64,000 nucleotides of DNA from Woeseia sp034521225 (GCA_034521225.1 JAXHMR010000009.1:1-64000), one strand, 5' to 3'; positions 28,614 to 39,807 are shown, counted from the stretch's first letter. Translations and numbers: made by a program. Notes: a model not told the origin generated them from the letters alone.

Positions 28614-30783
28614 TCAATACACGTCGTTGACTGTGTTGTAGATATTAAACTTTCCCGTAGGCGTGACGATGTCCGGGCCTTTGATCACGTGCTTGAGCGT
28701 GCGGGTCTTGTCGTCAACCACGACAATTGCCGACTCCTCCTCCTTGCCACTCCAGACAGAGAACCAGACCTCGTCGCCTTGCTGGTTGTACTCCGGCTGA
28801 ACGACCCGCTTGGGACCCGGCCCGAGATCTGCCCATTCCGCAATGGGTAAAGAGACGAAGCCGTCGTCGAGATTGTCGATATCAAGAGACGGCAACACTC
28901 TGCGAAATGCGCTCTTCCGGGTTCAGTGGCGCATCGACCCAGAGATTGCGTGATTCAGGGTGCGACTTGACGAACAGCGAACCGCCGCCCATGCCGTCAA
29001 GAACCCTGACGACTTTCCATGCGTGCTCGGGATGACCTTCAGGGTCCGTTGCAAGGAAAGTTACATTCGCGTTGCCGAGGGCACTTGTTACCCAGACCGG
29101 TCCAAATTCCGGATCATCGAGATTGGCACCGCGGCCCGGATGCGGGATCTTCGACATCCACAAGCGCTGTCAGCCGCCGCTCACGGGAATCGACGATCGC
29201 AATCTTGTCGGACTGATTGGCAGCAGTCAGGAAATAGCGCTTCGAGCGATCCCAACCGCCATCATGCAGGAACCGCGCCGCTTCGATGTCAGTAATACTG
29301 AGAGCGTCGATGTCTTCATAGTTGACCAGCAGGATATGCCCGGTCTCCTTCACGTTAACGATGAATTCAGGATGCTCACGTGATGCGACGATCGCCGCAA
29401 CGCGTGGTTCGGGTGGTATTCCTGCGTGTCGACCGTCATGCCTCGCGTCGATACGATTTTCAGCGGCTCCAGCGTATCACCGTCCATAATCGTAAATTGT
29501 GGCGGCCAGTAAGCGCCAGCGATCGCCAGCTTGTCTTCGTAGCCCTTGTACTTTGATGTTTCGACCGAACGGGCTTCCAGGCCTATCTTGATCTCGGCAA
29601 CTATCGTCGGCGTCTCCGACCACAGGTCTATCATGTCGACCTTGCCGTCGCGGCCGATTGTGAACACATAGCGGCCCGATGCCGATGGCCGGGAGATGTG
29701 TACGGCGTAACCGGTGGGCAGGATACTGACGATCTCCTTCGTGTCGCCGTCGATGATGGCTACCTGTCCTGCATCGCGTAACGTAACCGCAAAAAAGTTG
29801 TCGATATTCCGGTCATGCATGGGCTTGGTTGGCCGGTCTTCCGGGGCCACCATTACCTTCCACGTCTCGCGCATTTCCGCCATGCCGAATTCCGGCGGTT
29901 CCGGTGGCTCCTGTTGCAGGAAGCGCGCCATGACATCAATTTCCTCAGCGGACAGCTCGCCGGAACTGCCCCAGTTCGGCATGCCGGCGGGCGAGCCGTA
30001 AGTTATCAGTGCCTTGAGATACTCCGTGCCCTTTTCCACCGTTATGTCGGGTGTCAGCGGTTTTCCGGTTGCACCTTTACGCAGCACGCCATGGCAACCC
30101 GCGCAGCGTTCAAAATAGAGCTTCGTTGCCGTCTGGTACTCGGCTTCCGTCATTTCCGCGCCACCGTCACTCCGTACCTGTCGGGTCTGCTCCGCGTCAA
30201 TCGGCGACGGCGTGCCCCGGTAGCGCATCTCACCCTCGGTGGTGCCTGTATGCCGCCCGCCCTCTGCCCGGTCGCCCTGCCCCAGTTCTTCGCGCAACGC
30301 GGCGACTTCAGCAACGCTGACCGCCGCATAGTCATTGCCCCAGGATTTCATGACATACGTCAGCGCCGCAGCGAGGTCTTCGTCATTGAGATAGCCCATG
30401 CTGGGCATGACGCCATCGCATTCCCTGGCCATCTTCCCGGGCGACGGATCGGTCCCGACAGCCCGAACAATGCCGCAGAAAGCACTTCGCGACGGTCACG
30501 TTTCAGGTAGTCCGAATTAGCCAGCGGCGGAATGCGCCCCGGCAACTCCGGTCCCGGCAGGCTGGCGGCCATGCCGAGCAATTGCCGAGGTATACCTGCT
30601 CCCCCCTGGCGATCAGCGCCTCGAGTTCTTCGCCTTGCATAGTTTCCGCCGTGTGCACGGCAGCGTCGTCCTGGCGCGCAACCGCCTGGCTGGATGCATC
30701 CCCAGCACCGCAGGATGTCAGCCAAAGGCAAACAACCAGGATGGCGCCGATGCACCCGTGATCGGTTTTTTCGTATATCTCAT
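28614..30783 (-). CDS. nirS: cytochrome cd1 nitrite reductase with fused N-terminal cytochrome c domain, lipoprotein (frameshifts)
   Basis: Reduces nitrite to NO in the periplasm. The C-terminal 560 residues are a standard NirS: cytochrome c motif CAGCH in ERCAGCHGVLRKGATGKPL, then the d1 haem propeller (LRDAGQVAIIDGDTKEI, IAGAYWPPQFTIMDGDTLEP, WFSVWSGKEEESAIVVVDDK, PTGKFNIYNTVNDVY). Before it lies another class I cytochrome c domain of about 130 residues (PPLANSDYLKRDRREVLSAA, GVMPSMGYLNDEDLAAALTY), apparently NirC-like and fused without a stop. The start at 30783 (MRYTKKTDHG after restoring one A in an A run) gives a lipoprotein signal with lipobox LTSC. In the sequence given, the first haem motif reads NCSAWPPAC, so CxxCH is missing, probably by a small deletion near 30585. 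Other breaks lie near 28890, 29150, 29370 and 30440. Confidence 0.9.
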
Positions 30784-30816
30784 CAACTTTCGCTCCCGAG
30801 GTTCGGCTCGAGGCGT

Positions 30817-33040
30817 CTACCCCCATGGCACCTGCAGCCGCTGACCGAAACATTACGGCCCGGCCGCGCGAGGTGTGGAGGAAGGGGATCGTCGGTGCGG
30901 CCCCGCGCGCACCGCGGTCCAGTCTCGAGCGCGATCCTGTCCGTCACGTTTCGCAAGGCAGCCCGCAACGTCACGCGTTCGGCGAGTCGCTGAGTGACGT
31001 ACACATCGAGCACCGTATGGCCGGCTGGTTTGAATAACGGTCCGGCGGATTCATCGCGGTCATCCCATGATCCGGTAGACGTGGCCTGAAGCCGCACAGC
31101 ACGGGCCCCGTCCGGCGGCTGCCACACAAGACCCAGCACAGCCTGTGCCGGGCCGACGGAATTCAACGGCTGTCCGCCATCGCGATTTTCTCCGCGCGCT
31201 CTATACAAGGAGCCGCTCAGCGTGAAGTCACGCAGCAGTTCCCTGCCCTGCACTTCCCATCCGGCTTCGAATCCTGAAATGACCGCCTGTTCGATATTGC
31301 GCGCCTGGAACAGGATGCGGCCACTGGCAGGATCTGTCCCCACGCGGGCTCGCGACTCGATGAAATCGTCGTAGTCGGTATGAAAAAATGATGCGTGCAG
31401 CCGCAACATATCGGCACGAATACGCAAGCCGATTTCGAAACCATCTGAAGTCTCGGAGCGCAGATCGGGGTTCGGTATCGCGCGCAAATTGAATACCGGG
31501 ATCTCGAGGCCGATGTTGGCGTCCTCGTAAGGTGGTGCCCGAAAGCCACGCGCATACTGGGCATACAGGTCCGCGATTTCACCGAAGCGATACATCAGGG
31601 CAAGCTTCGGAGACAGGTCCGATTCGGCCAGTGATACCGGATTCGCGAACGGATAATCTTCTGCAAACATTGCATCGTTGTGCGGCTCGAGACGGTATCG
31701 GTCCGCGCGAACTGCTGCGATGACTGACCAGTTACCGAGGGCGACGGAATCCTCTACAAACGCACCCCATTCCCTGGTCGTGCTGAGCGGGAAATCCCGT
31801 AACGGAAAGACTTCGCCGAGAATGACGTTGGTCGATACGCCGTCAACAAGGCCGCGCTCCAGCCCATCACGATACTCTTCCTGTGCGGTGCTCCCGGTAT
31901 TCCAGCCAGCGCGGCCGGTGTTAACGGTTTTGATCCAAACGTCCCGTGCAGATTGACTTCGATACCGCGTATGTCCTGGTCGAACTGGAAATACCGGTCG
32001 ATGGATACCGGACCGCGCTGCCAGGGCTCGCTCATCGAGTGTGGACTGCTGCACCTCGGCTTTCTGGAAATACGCACGCAGTACACCGCGCTATCAACCC
32101 ACTCTCCGGGTGAGCCGAATTCGCGCGACGCCGTAATCATTGTCATTTGATAGGTGTCGTCGCCCTCGAGTGCGGAGGTTGTGCGAAACCGGCCGCTTCC
32201 CAGCATTGCATTCAGTTCCGAACTCACATCCGCCTCCTGATGCAACGCACTGAGGCGCCAGGTTCCGCCGGTAGAATCGTCGACAACAACTTTTACGAGA
32301 CCGGAGCGGCGCCGATAGTGGCGGAAATCAAGAACCTCCGCGGCCGCAGCGGAGTCGGACTGACTGCCATCGCGCCAGCTGCCACCCAGCACAATGCCGC
32401 GGCCGATCATCCGCTGCCATCAGTGCGGTCCCGTGACGGCTGTCATCGGCACCCCGCCAGACAGTCTGCAGTTCGCCGCCCGGCGCCCCCGGTTGTGCCA
32501 TGGTGCGCGGGTCCGGCGTCTGTACCGCGATGACACCGCCTATGGCGGCGCTGCCATAAAGAGCCGATGCGGGGCCGTGCAGGATTTCCATGCGATGGAT
32601 CAGACCGGTATTCAGGAAATCGCGGGTCGCATTGGAAAAACTTCCGACATCAAACTGGTCACTTAATGGCACGCCATCCACCAGCACGGCCACGCGGTTG
32701 CCACCAATGCCGCGAATATTGATGCCCTCATGGCCGAACCGGGTACCGCCCCACTCCTCGTCAATGCCTGGCGTATAGCGGAGCACATCGGCAATTGATA
32801 CGGCCAGATTGGCGTCGAAATCCTCCCGCGCGAATACCGTGACATTCGCAGCTACATCACGAATGGATCGCGCCTGCTTGTTCGCGACGACAACAATCTC
32901 TTCGAGCGGCTCGGCAGGCGGCTCACCAGAGTATTCGCCTGGCGATGCAGCGGTGACACCAAAACACTTGCGGTTGCCAGGCACGCGAAGAACCCGGTCC
33001 GCATCAACAGGCTGCTGGCAATAGGCGGCATTTTCGACAC
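30817..33040 (-). CDS. TonB-dependent receptor, haem receptor-like (frameshifts)
   Basis: Outer-membrane receptor of about 740 residues. The start at ATG 33040 gives a signal peptide (MRTGFFACLATASVLVS). A TonB-box region (EEIVVVANKQ), plug domain (GINIRGIGGNRVAVLVDGVP, HGPASALYGSAAIGGV) and barrel follow, with GFRAPPYEDANIGLEIP and NPDLRSETSDGFEIG. The last two resemble the haem/haemoglobin receptor (HmuR/HemR) group. Breaks lie near 32950, 32400, 31920 and 30840. After correcting the last one the protein would end VSVRLQVPWG with TAG at 30817-30819. It lies 33 bases upstream of nirS on the same strand, so haem acquisition may be co-expressed with a haem enzyme. Confidence 0.82.
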
Positions 33041-33164
33041 TCACAACGGGTGTGGACTGAGCCCTACATTGCCTGAACACGCCTCAGAAACCATACGTAG
33101 GTTCACGTACTTGAGGCGCATCGGGTACGCCGTTTCCGGACCGGCACGTGCGTACAGGTACGTG

Positions 33165-35100
33165 TCAGAAGTCGATAACGCCTGCCTGGTCCGGTGATGC
33201 GTTGCCGCTGGCGATGGCCGCCCGGGTAGCCCGCAGAAGATCATCAATTGCTACCGGCTTACTCATTACCCGGCTATTCTTTAGCGACCGGGCCTCCTGC
33301 ACGACTTTCGAAGTGTCGCCACTGACGATGAATGCGGGCAGATTCTCATTGAAATGGCTGCGGACCGCTTGTACCGCCTGTACACCCGTCGACCCATCCA
33401 GTAAATGGAAGTCAGAAATAACAAGTACCGGCGTTGTATCGAGTCTCGAGAATTACCTCTTTCGCGCTTGCCAGCGAGTCTGCAATGGCAACGCGATAAC
33501 CATGCGACTTCAGGAGCATCGCCCATGCACCGGCGACACTTCGATCATCTTCGATCAGAAGGATCAGGCCGGAGTTGCCGTCCGGATGCGCAGTGGCCGC
33601 CATCGAAACACGGTCCGCGCTTGTGCTTTCCCGACCGACGGCCATCGGTACGCCTACAGAAAAGCACGAGCCTTTACCAGGCTCCGAAGTCACCTTTATT
33701 TCAAGATCGAGCAAATCCGCGAGCCGGCGCACGATAGCAAGCCCGAGGCCAAACCCTTCTGTATTCTTGCCGGGGCCGCGCAGTTGGTGAAACTCACGAA
33801 AAATATTGTCGAGTTGATCTGCCGCTATACCAATACCCGTGTCGCAAACGCTGATACTGACAGAGTCATCGAGACTCTCACAAGAGAGGTCGATCCGGCC
33901 GTTTTCCGTATAACGAATCGCATTGGATACCAGATTCTGAATGATCTCACTCAAGAGATTGATATCACTGCATACAACGCTGTTATTACTGCTGGCTTCG
34001 AACTCAAGTTTCTTTTGCCTGGCCTGCCTCGCGAACTCAGCGGACAGGCGGTCGACCAGGCGCCGGACCGGAAATTCTTCAAATACAGGCTTGATCGCAC
34101 CAGCGTCCAGCCGGCTGATGTCCAGCAGCGAATTGAGAAGGTTTGTCATTGCATCCAGGGAGTGCTGCTGGCTGTCGACCATTTCTTTTGCAAGGGGATC
34201 CTTGACAGTGCGGCGCAACGCGCCATTCAGCAAGGTCAGGGCCTGCACTGGTCTGACGCAGATCATGGCTGGCAGCTGCAAGAAAGGCGGTATTTGCCTT
34301 GTGGGCTCGTTCTGCCTCCTGACGGGCCTCGATCAGGTCCGACTCCGTCTTTCGGCGCAACGACACATTGCGAATGACGCTCGCAACGAACGTACCGCTC
34401 GATCCATTCACCGGACTCAAGCTGATTTCCACCGGAATTTCGGATCCGTCCGCACGCCGTGCCTGCAAATTCAGGCCGCTGCCCATCGGCCGCAGACGCG
34501 GGTTCGCGAGATAGCCGCGTCCTGCGATTGGACATGCCGGTCACGCAGCGGCGCCGGCAACAGCATTTCGATTCGCTGACCGATCAACTGATCACGATCG
34601 TAGCCAAACATGACGGCTGCCTCGTTATTGGCTATTGCGATACGGCCGTCACTGTCAACGATGATTATGGCGTCCGGCGCAGCCTCGAGAATGTGCTGGA
34701 AATAAAGCTCAGAGGAGTTGTCGCCGCTAACGTCGCGTATAGTGCTGGCCACCAGCCTGTCGCCACCATCTTCGATCGGCATCAAAGCAATTTCTGCGTC
34801 GAATATTTCACCATTCTTCCGCAAGCCACGAAGGCTGAGACCGGACATCAGCGGCCGGGAATGAGGAGCCCCGGAAAAACGCTGGCGATGCTGCCGGTGA
34901 CGCGCTCGAGTGGATTCAGGCAGCAGAGTTTCCACACTCTGCAGATGCAGCTCCTGACTGGAATAGCCAAAAATTCGCTCCGCCTGGGCATTGACAAACA
35001 CGATCCGGCCGTCCGAATCGACAACGATTATTGCGTCAGTTGTCGCCTTCAGCAGCGCCTCAGCCGCCGCCGTGGATAATTGCCGTACTTTTGATTCCAC
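33165..35100 (-). CDS. hybrid sensor histidine kinase: PAS-PAS-HK-receiver (frameshifts)
   Basis: About 645 residues. Two PAS domains (ATTDAIIVVDSDGRIVFVNA and APDAIIIVDSDGRIAIANNE) are followed by the phosphoacceptor helix SHDLRQPVQALTLLNGALRR and an ATPase domain (NLVSNAIRYTENG, DTGIGIA, GFGLGLAIVRRL). A C-terminal receiver domain (LILLIEDDRSVAGAWAMLL, then VMSKPVAIDDLL) completes it. No membrane segment or signal peptide is seen, so it senses a cytoplasmic cue, such as redox state or an oxygen-related ligand in PAS. Breaks lie near 34480, 34255 and 33430. The proximity to nirS and nnrS and the presence of a lone FixJ-type regulator suggest a shared signalling role; this is inference. Confidence 0.85.
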
Positions 35101-35488
35101 CCGGAAGTCCTGCTCTGTGAGTCAAGCCACGCCGCGCAGCTGGCATGGAGGTTTTTCTGATAACTGCCTCAGTATAAACAGTTTAGGTGAAGCTGTGGGT
35201 TATGCGCCTACGTATTCCAACTACGCCTCGTGCAAATGCCTTCGTATGAATCCGTAACGACAAAGGCATGGTCCGCCATAAGGGCAATTGCGTATCCACG
35301 GCGCGACGAGCAGCGTCGATAATCAAATTGGATGCCTACGGCAAATCCAATGACAACACCGGCACACTTTTCGACTCGATGCCACACTACTCCAAGGCGA
35401 TTTGACGCAAGGTGCCGGACGCCGTACAAACACTCGTTATCTTGCGTAGCATGCCAGGTGTAAACTTTCACGAAGCCCGCACACTGCA
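35101..35488. other. 388-base intergenic region between sensor kinase and sirB2
   Basis: Divergent promoter region. No coding sequence is supported; short overlapping frames lack homology signs. A TTGACG at about 35402 could be a -35 element for the sirB2-nnrS pair, but I find no matching -10 with confidence and no good FNR box. Confidence 0.3.
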
Positions 35489-35929
35489 ATGACCGAATAC
35501 TATCCATTCATCAAATCGCTGCATGTTGCAACAGTGATCGCCAGCGGCACGCTGTTTGCGATGCGCGGTGTGGCAGCCCAGGCCGGCAATCACTGGGCAA
35601 TGGCGGCTCCTGTGCGTTATCTGAGTTATGTAATTGATACCGTATTGCTTGCAGCGGCCGTGCTGCTGCTGGGGATACTGCCAGCAGCCGCCGTGCTGCT
35701 GCTGGGGATACTGCCCGCTACCGTGTACGCTAACGGCTGGCTGGCAGTAAAGCTCTCGTTGCTCGTCGTCTACATCGGCCTTGGCACTTTCGCTCTGAAG
35801 CGCGGAAGGACACAGGCGGTTCGGTTGAGCTGCTTTGCGGCCGCTATTGTGGTTTACCTGGCGATGTTCAGTATCGCCCGCAGCCACGATCCATTGGGAC
35901 CATTAAGAATGTTCGCAGGACCAGGTTGA
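35489..35929 (+). CDS. SirB2-family membrane protein with internal duplication
   Basis: Small integral membrane protein, 146 residues, four hydrophobic segments, of the SirB family (YYPFIKSLHVATVIASGTLF at the N-terminus with a conserved His). Family members are usually about 120-135 residues. The extra length comes from an 11-residue tandem duplication (AAAVLLLGILP twice) in the second membrane segment, encoded by 35651-35683 and 35684-35716. Its stop overlaps the nnrS start (TGATG). SirB2-type proteins are often found beside NnrS or denitrification genes; no biochemical role is known. The promoter must be in the 388 bases upstream. Confidence 0.8.
   Translation: MTEYYPFIKSLHVATVIASGTLFAMRGVAAQAGNHWAMAAPVRYLSYVIDTVLLAAAVLLLGILPAAAVLLLGILPATVYANGWLAVKLSLLVVYIGLGTFALKRGRTQAVRLSCFAAAIVVYLAMFSIARSHDPLGPLRMFAGPG
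35651..35716 (+). repeat. 33-bp tandem duplication within sirB2-like gene
   Basis: Two adjacent 33-base units with two mismatches, in frame, each encoding AAAVLLLGILP. It sits in a transmembrane segment of the SirB2-like protein. Confidence 0.9.
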
Positions 35930-37122
35930 TGGCACAGACCCCGCAAAAAGGAGCACACTGGGTACCGTTTGCCTACGGCTTTCGGCCGTTTTTCCTGTTG
36001 GCAGGATGCTACGCCGTAATTGCCATGCTGGCCTGGCTCGCGATCTACTCTGGAGGCGCTACACCGGTGGGCCCGATTCCGGCCCAGCCTGCGGGATGGC
36101 CATGAAATGCTGTTCGGATTTGCGGGCGCGGCGATCGCCGGGTTCATGCTCACCGCCGTTCCCAGTTGGACCGGCCAGCGCGGTTTTGCCGGCTGGCCGC
36201 TCGTGCTGTTGACAGTCATCTGGCTTGCCGGACGCGCGTCATTCGCCACGGCCGGACAGATACCGGCCGCCACCCTGCTTATAGGTGAATTGCTGTTCAT
36301 GCCCGCACTGGCCCTGATGATCGCACCCGCGTTGTTGCGCGCGCGTAACCGGAATACACCGCTGTTACTGGTACTGCTGGCGTTCTGGATCCTCGATGCA
36401 ATCTTCCTTTTTGCCGTACTGCGCGGAGACATGCTGTCGGCGACTAATGCACTTCGCAGCGGAATCGACCTCATTCTGGTACTGATAACAGTTATCGGCG
36501 GACGAATTGTGCCGTCGTTCACTTCAAACGCATTGAAGCAACGTGGCATCCGTGCGCCGATGCGGACGAGCAAGTTGGTCGACCAGTTGACGATCGGCAG
36601 CATGATCGCACTGCTGATAGCGGGCTTTATTTCACCGCACCAGATGGCAACTGCTGCTATTGCCGGCATTGCCTGCCTGCACAGCTTATCCGGATCAGCG
36701 GATGGCAGTCATGGCGCTGCCTGAATGACCCTCTTGTCCTGATACTCCACGTGGGATACCTGTGGCTGCCCGTTGCGCTCGCGCTAAAATCCCTGCACCT
36801 CGGAATTGATGCGGCCTGGGCAGTACACTGGGTTCATGCCGCCGGCGCCGGAGCAGCAGGCACCATGATCCTCGCAGTAATGACCCGCGCCGCACTTGGC
36901 CACACAGGCAGGCCGTTAGTCGCCGGCAAACCCATCACGGCGGCGTACATACTCCTTACACTTGCGGTACTGGTGCGTACCTTTGGTCCGGCTCTATTGC
37001 CGATAGGTCATTCAGCGATCGTTTCGCTTGCCGCGGTCCTGTGGAGCGCTGCATTCCTGGTTTTTGTGCTTGTCTACGCACCCATCCTGACCCGCCCGCG
37101 AGTCGATGACCGATCCGGATAA
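35929..37122 (+). CDS. nnrS: NnrS-family haem-copper membrane protein (frameshifts)
   Basis: Polytopic inner-membrane protein of about 397 residues with roughly 12 hydrophobic segments. NnrS binds haem and copper and protects cells from NO-related stress in other denitrifiers. Typical stretches are VPFAYGFRPFFLLAG at the N-terminus, HEMLFGFAGAAIAGFMLTAV, GGRIVPSFTSNAL, and HWVHAAGAGAAGTMILAVMTRA. Breaks lie near 36095 and 36690. The start ATG 35929 overlaps the SirB2 stop. It converges on the second Usp gene with one base between stops. Its presence matches the nor and nir genes. Confidence 0.9.
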
Positions 37123-37123
37123 A

Positions 37124-38086
37124 TCAGGCGGCATCCTCAATATTCAAATCGACGGGCGTTTTATAACCGTCCGGCTTGATCACCATCAGGTCACATGGCA
37201 GCCGGTCCAGCGTACGCTCCGCGCTTGATCCGATAAACAACTGCTTCAGGGGGTTTCTGTTAACGGAACCCATGACAACGAGGAATGCGTCGATATTCGA
37301 AGCCAGCGCCGGCAATTCCCGATGTACGAATCCGGCTACCATATGCGCTCTTCCGGATGAAATGTTGTGGGATTCGATAATTTCCTGAAACCGATGCCGG
37401 TGCTGCTGTTCGATTTCCTGCGCCACATCCGTTATACGCATCGAGGCAGCCACGTAGGCATTCAAGGTGGCCAGTGATGCTATCAATCGCGGATCGTAAC
37501 TGTGGAATGCGTGAACTTCCCCACCGACGGCTTCAGCCACCGAGTTGCTGATACGCAGTATCGCATCATCCAGTGCAGCGGGCTTGTCATGGCTGTGCAT
37601 AGGGTCGATTGCGGCGATCACACGAAGCTCGCCGGACATATGCCGCGGCTTGACCAGCCATAATGGCACGGGACAGCTCCGAATAAGGTTCCATTCTGTA
37701 TTTGACAGGGAAGACAGGTTGAAAATGGAGTGATTGGACGTGTCCTTCAGCACCATGTCGACATTGCTCCGGCAGGCCCGCCTTATAACGCCTTCATGGA
37801 TCGGGTGATCCCAAATAGCGTCTGTTTCTACCCGCAAGCCTTCCTTGCGAAACGGTTCCGCAAGGTACTCAAGCCTCTCCCTGTCAGCACTGAGCATTTT
37901 TTCCCGGGCCCGCTCCAGGAGCTGTTCACCAAACAGGGGATGAGCAACCAGGTAATCGTTGTAGTCGCAGATCACCAGCTCAATCGTCGCATCCATCTTC
38001 CGGGCGAGCCAGCCGGCACGCTGAAGTGCCGGCTGGGCCTGGGATTGTGGATCGACTACACAGAGAATTCGGCTGGCAAAGGACAC
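37124..38086 (-). CDS. tandem universal stress protein, UspE-like (copy 2)
   Basis: 320 residues, two Usp domains, intact. It begins MSFASRILCVVDPQSQAQPAL, and the second domain begins RVIAAIDPMHSHDKPAALDD. The C-terminal GSVNRNPLKQLFIGSSAERT carries a better-conserved nucleotide-loop pattern than the copy at 26335. The two are clearly paralogues, with the same DTSNHS/DTHHHS and LWLVKPR segments. It lies between nnrS and the DUF2892 gene. The upstream 190 bases contain an inverted CACCTG/CAGGTG pair at 38092-38111 but no recognised operator. Confidence 0.9.
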   Translation of the reverse strand: MSFASRILCVVDPQSQAQPALQRAGWLARKMDATIELVICDYNDYLVAHPLFGEQLLERAREKMLSADRERLEYLAEPFRKEGLRVETDAIWDHPIHEGVIRRACRSNVDMVLKDTSNHSIFNLSSLSNTEWNLIRSCPVPLWLVKPRHMSGELRVIAAIDPMHSHDKPAALDDAILRISNSVAEAVGGEVHAFHSYDPRLIASLATLNAYVAASMRITDVAQEIEQQHRHRFQEIIESHNISSGRAHMVAGFVHRELPALASNIDAFLVVMGSVNRNPLKQLFIGSSAERTLDRLPCDLMVIKPDGYKTPVDLNIEDAA

Positions 38087-38280
38087 CGGGTCACCTGACT
38101 TGCACCAGGTGTTTTCGCCCGATGCTTATGATTGCTCGCCACCTTGCCGGGCGGAGCCGGCCATGTGGTTCGTCTTCATTGACCGCCAATCTGCCATGCT
38201 GGACGGCTTTCGGGCATACGGAAAACTACCTAGCCATGAAAAGCGGGGGTGCGATTTCGCCAATCACCCTCGTCAGGCGT

Positions 38281-38514
38281 CTACGAATAATCCGGAACCG
38301 GGGTTTCGGCCGCAGGGCGAAATCCAAACATCCGCTTCATGACGATGGCCGCCGGGCAGAATCCGGTGAACGCCTGCTGGAACAGGTTTAAACCGATAAA
38401 CACGGTCAGCCAGGCGAAGCCGACGTGGACAAACCAGGTCAGCGCAACGGACAACAGGATCATGATTCCGGCGAATGCCTCAACGGCATGTTCGAGTGAC
38501 ATTTTCTTATTCAT
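38281..38514 (-). CDS. DUF2892 (YgaP-like) small membrane protein
   Basis: 77 residues with two membrane segments. It shows the DUF2892 pattern: an N-terminal segment ending in a helix (AFAGIMILLSVALTWF), then FIGLNLFQQAFTGFCPAAIV, in which the Cys-Pro is highly conserved. In YgaP-type proteins this module is fused to a rhodanese; free-standing copies often accompany sulfide or persulfide genes. Here it ends the sulfide-linked minus-strand cluster of sqr, MMPL exporter, LolA-like and DUF1302 genes, 11 bases after the DUF1302 gene. Intact. Confidence 0.85.
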   Translation of the reverse strand: MNKKMSLEHAVEAFAGIMILLSVALTWFVHVGFAWLTVFIGLNLFQQAFTGFCPAAIVMKRMFGFRPAAETPVPDYS

Positions 38515-38525
38515 ACTCGTTACCC

Positions 38526-39795
38526 TCAGTAATTGTAGCGAAGCCGCAGCCAGGCATTGCTGCCATCCTGCAACTGGTTAAAAAAAGTGTGGTCATCCTC
38601 ACCACCGAAAATATTCGCGCCAGCCATAAAGGACCACTGATCGCTATAGCGCCATGTAAAGGCCAGCCTTACATAGAAGTCGTCATCACTGGGCGAATAA
38701 AAAGTGAACAGGGACCAGGTGTAGCGATCCCGCCTCATCCGGTACGTCAGCCTGTTGGTCAGGACGTGCCGAAACTCGTCAGCCTCGAATGCCGGCACGG
38801 GCGAGTTATCGACCAGATCATCGTGATCGAGCGTTAATTCCAGGTACGTACTGCAATCCGACGTTGAAGTTGGGCCAGGGCTCCCACTCGTAACCGGACA
38901 GGAACCGAAACTGGTCATTGGGAATACGCGGATTCGAACCGTCACTATCGTCGCGGGACATGTACCAGGAAGTCTCGACATTAAACAGGCCGGGTCCGAA
39001 CTGCCTCCGCAGACTGGCCCCGATTGCACTCATCGGTGCAAATGTGGGTACCAGCGCTTCTGTTAATGCGCTCGGCTGTTTGAAATAGCCGCGATAAGCG
39101 TAAAGGGCGTATTCTCGTCCTTCGATGTTTCGAAAAATCCGCACTGCAAACTCGCCGTTCCCGAGCGATTCGCGCGGTGTTACCGCAGAAAATGGTGGCT
39201 TGGGTGCGACGTTTCCCCCTGCCACCGGCGAGAAAAACGAAAATCGCTCGCCGGTCAAATATACGTCCGGTTCAAAAACCGGCGTCCAGGCTAAATCGAC
39301 GTTGGCCGCCTCCGAGTAGTGTGTGAGGCGAACGGCATCGCCTGGTGCCTTCAGATATTCATTATCCCGGCCGGCAAAAAATGACACGAAGTCCTTGGGA
39401 AAAAGATCGTTCAGAAAGACCAGGTCTCCCGTTCCCCAGGTTTGTACCTGGCGGCCAATCTTGACATCGGTGCTGCCGCCAACCGTGAACGCAACGGTTA
39501 GCTCACGAATGTCCCCAAATATCGTGTCTTCGATACCGTCGTACCCGGCATCGCCTTTGAATCCAATAGTCGCCTTGCCCGGCTGCCACTCGGTCTCGAC
39601 GCGCCAGCGCAACTCCTGGAGAGTGTTGCGTGTTGACAGCAACGAGTCTTCGTCAAAGCGAGTACCAAGCCCGGTTTCGATAAACCCGGACCAGTTGCTC
39701 GCCTCCTCTTCGGTCTCCCACGCCTCGTCATCCCAGATGTCATCCTGACCATGAGTCAGCAATGGCATTAGCAGCAGTGGCAGAAAATACTTCAC
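38526..39795 (-). CDS. DUF1302-type outer membrane beta-barrel protein (frameshift)
   Basis: About 420 residues, starting at GTG 39795 with a signal peptide (KYFLPLLLMPLLTHGQDD). The barrel-like sequence shows alternating strands and ends LQDGSNAWLRLRYNY with a terminal aromatic. The segment VKIGRQVQTWGTGDLVFLND is typical of DUF1302 (porin-like) proteins. The frame breaks near 38845. It follows the LolA-like gene directly. The grouping of an MMPL/RND permease, a LolA-like periplasmic protein and a DUF1302 barrel recurs in many Gammaproteobacteria and suggests transport of a lipid-like or hydrophobic substance across the envelope. The substrate is unknown. Confidence 0.75.
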
Positions 39796-39807
39796 ACCAT
39801 TACCTTG

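Noticed and set aside
38925..38945. GGTTCGAATCC-like T-loop motif on the minus strand, suggesting a tRNA
   Set aside because: It lies inside a coding barrel gene, and no acceptor stem, anticodon arm or D-loop fits around it.
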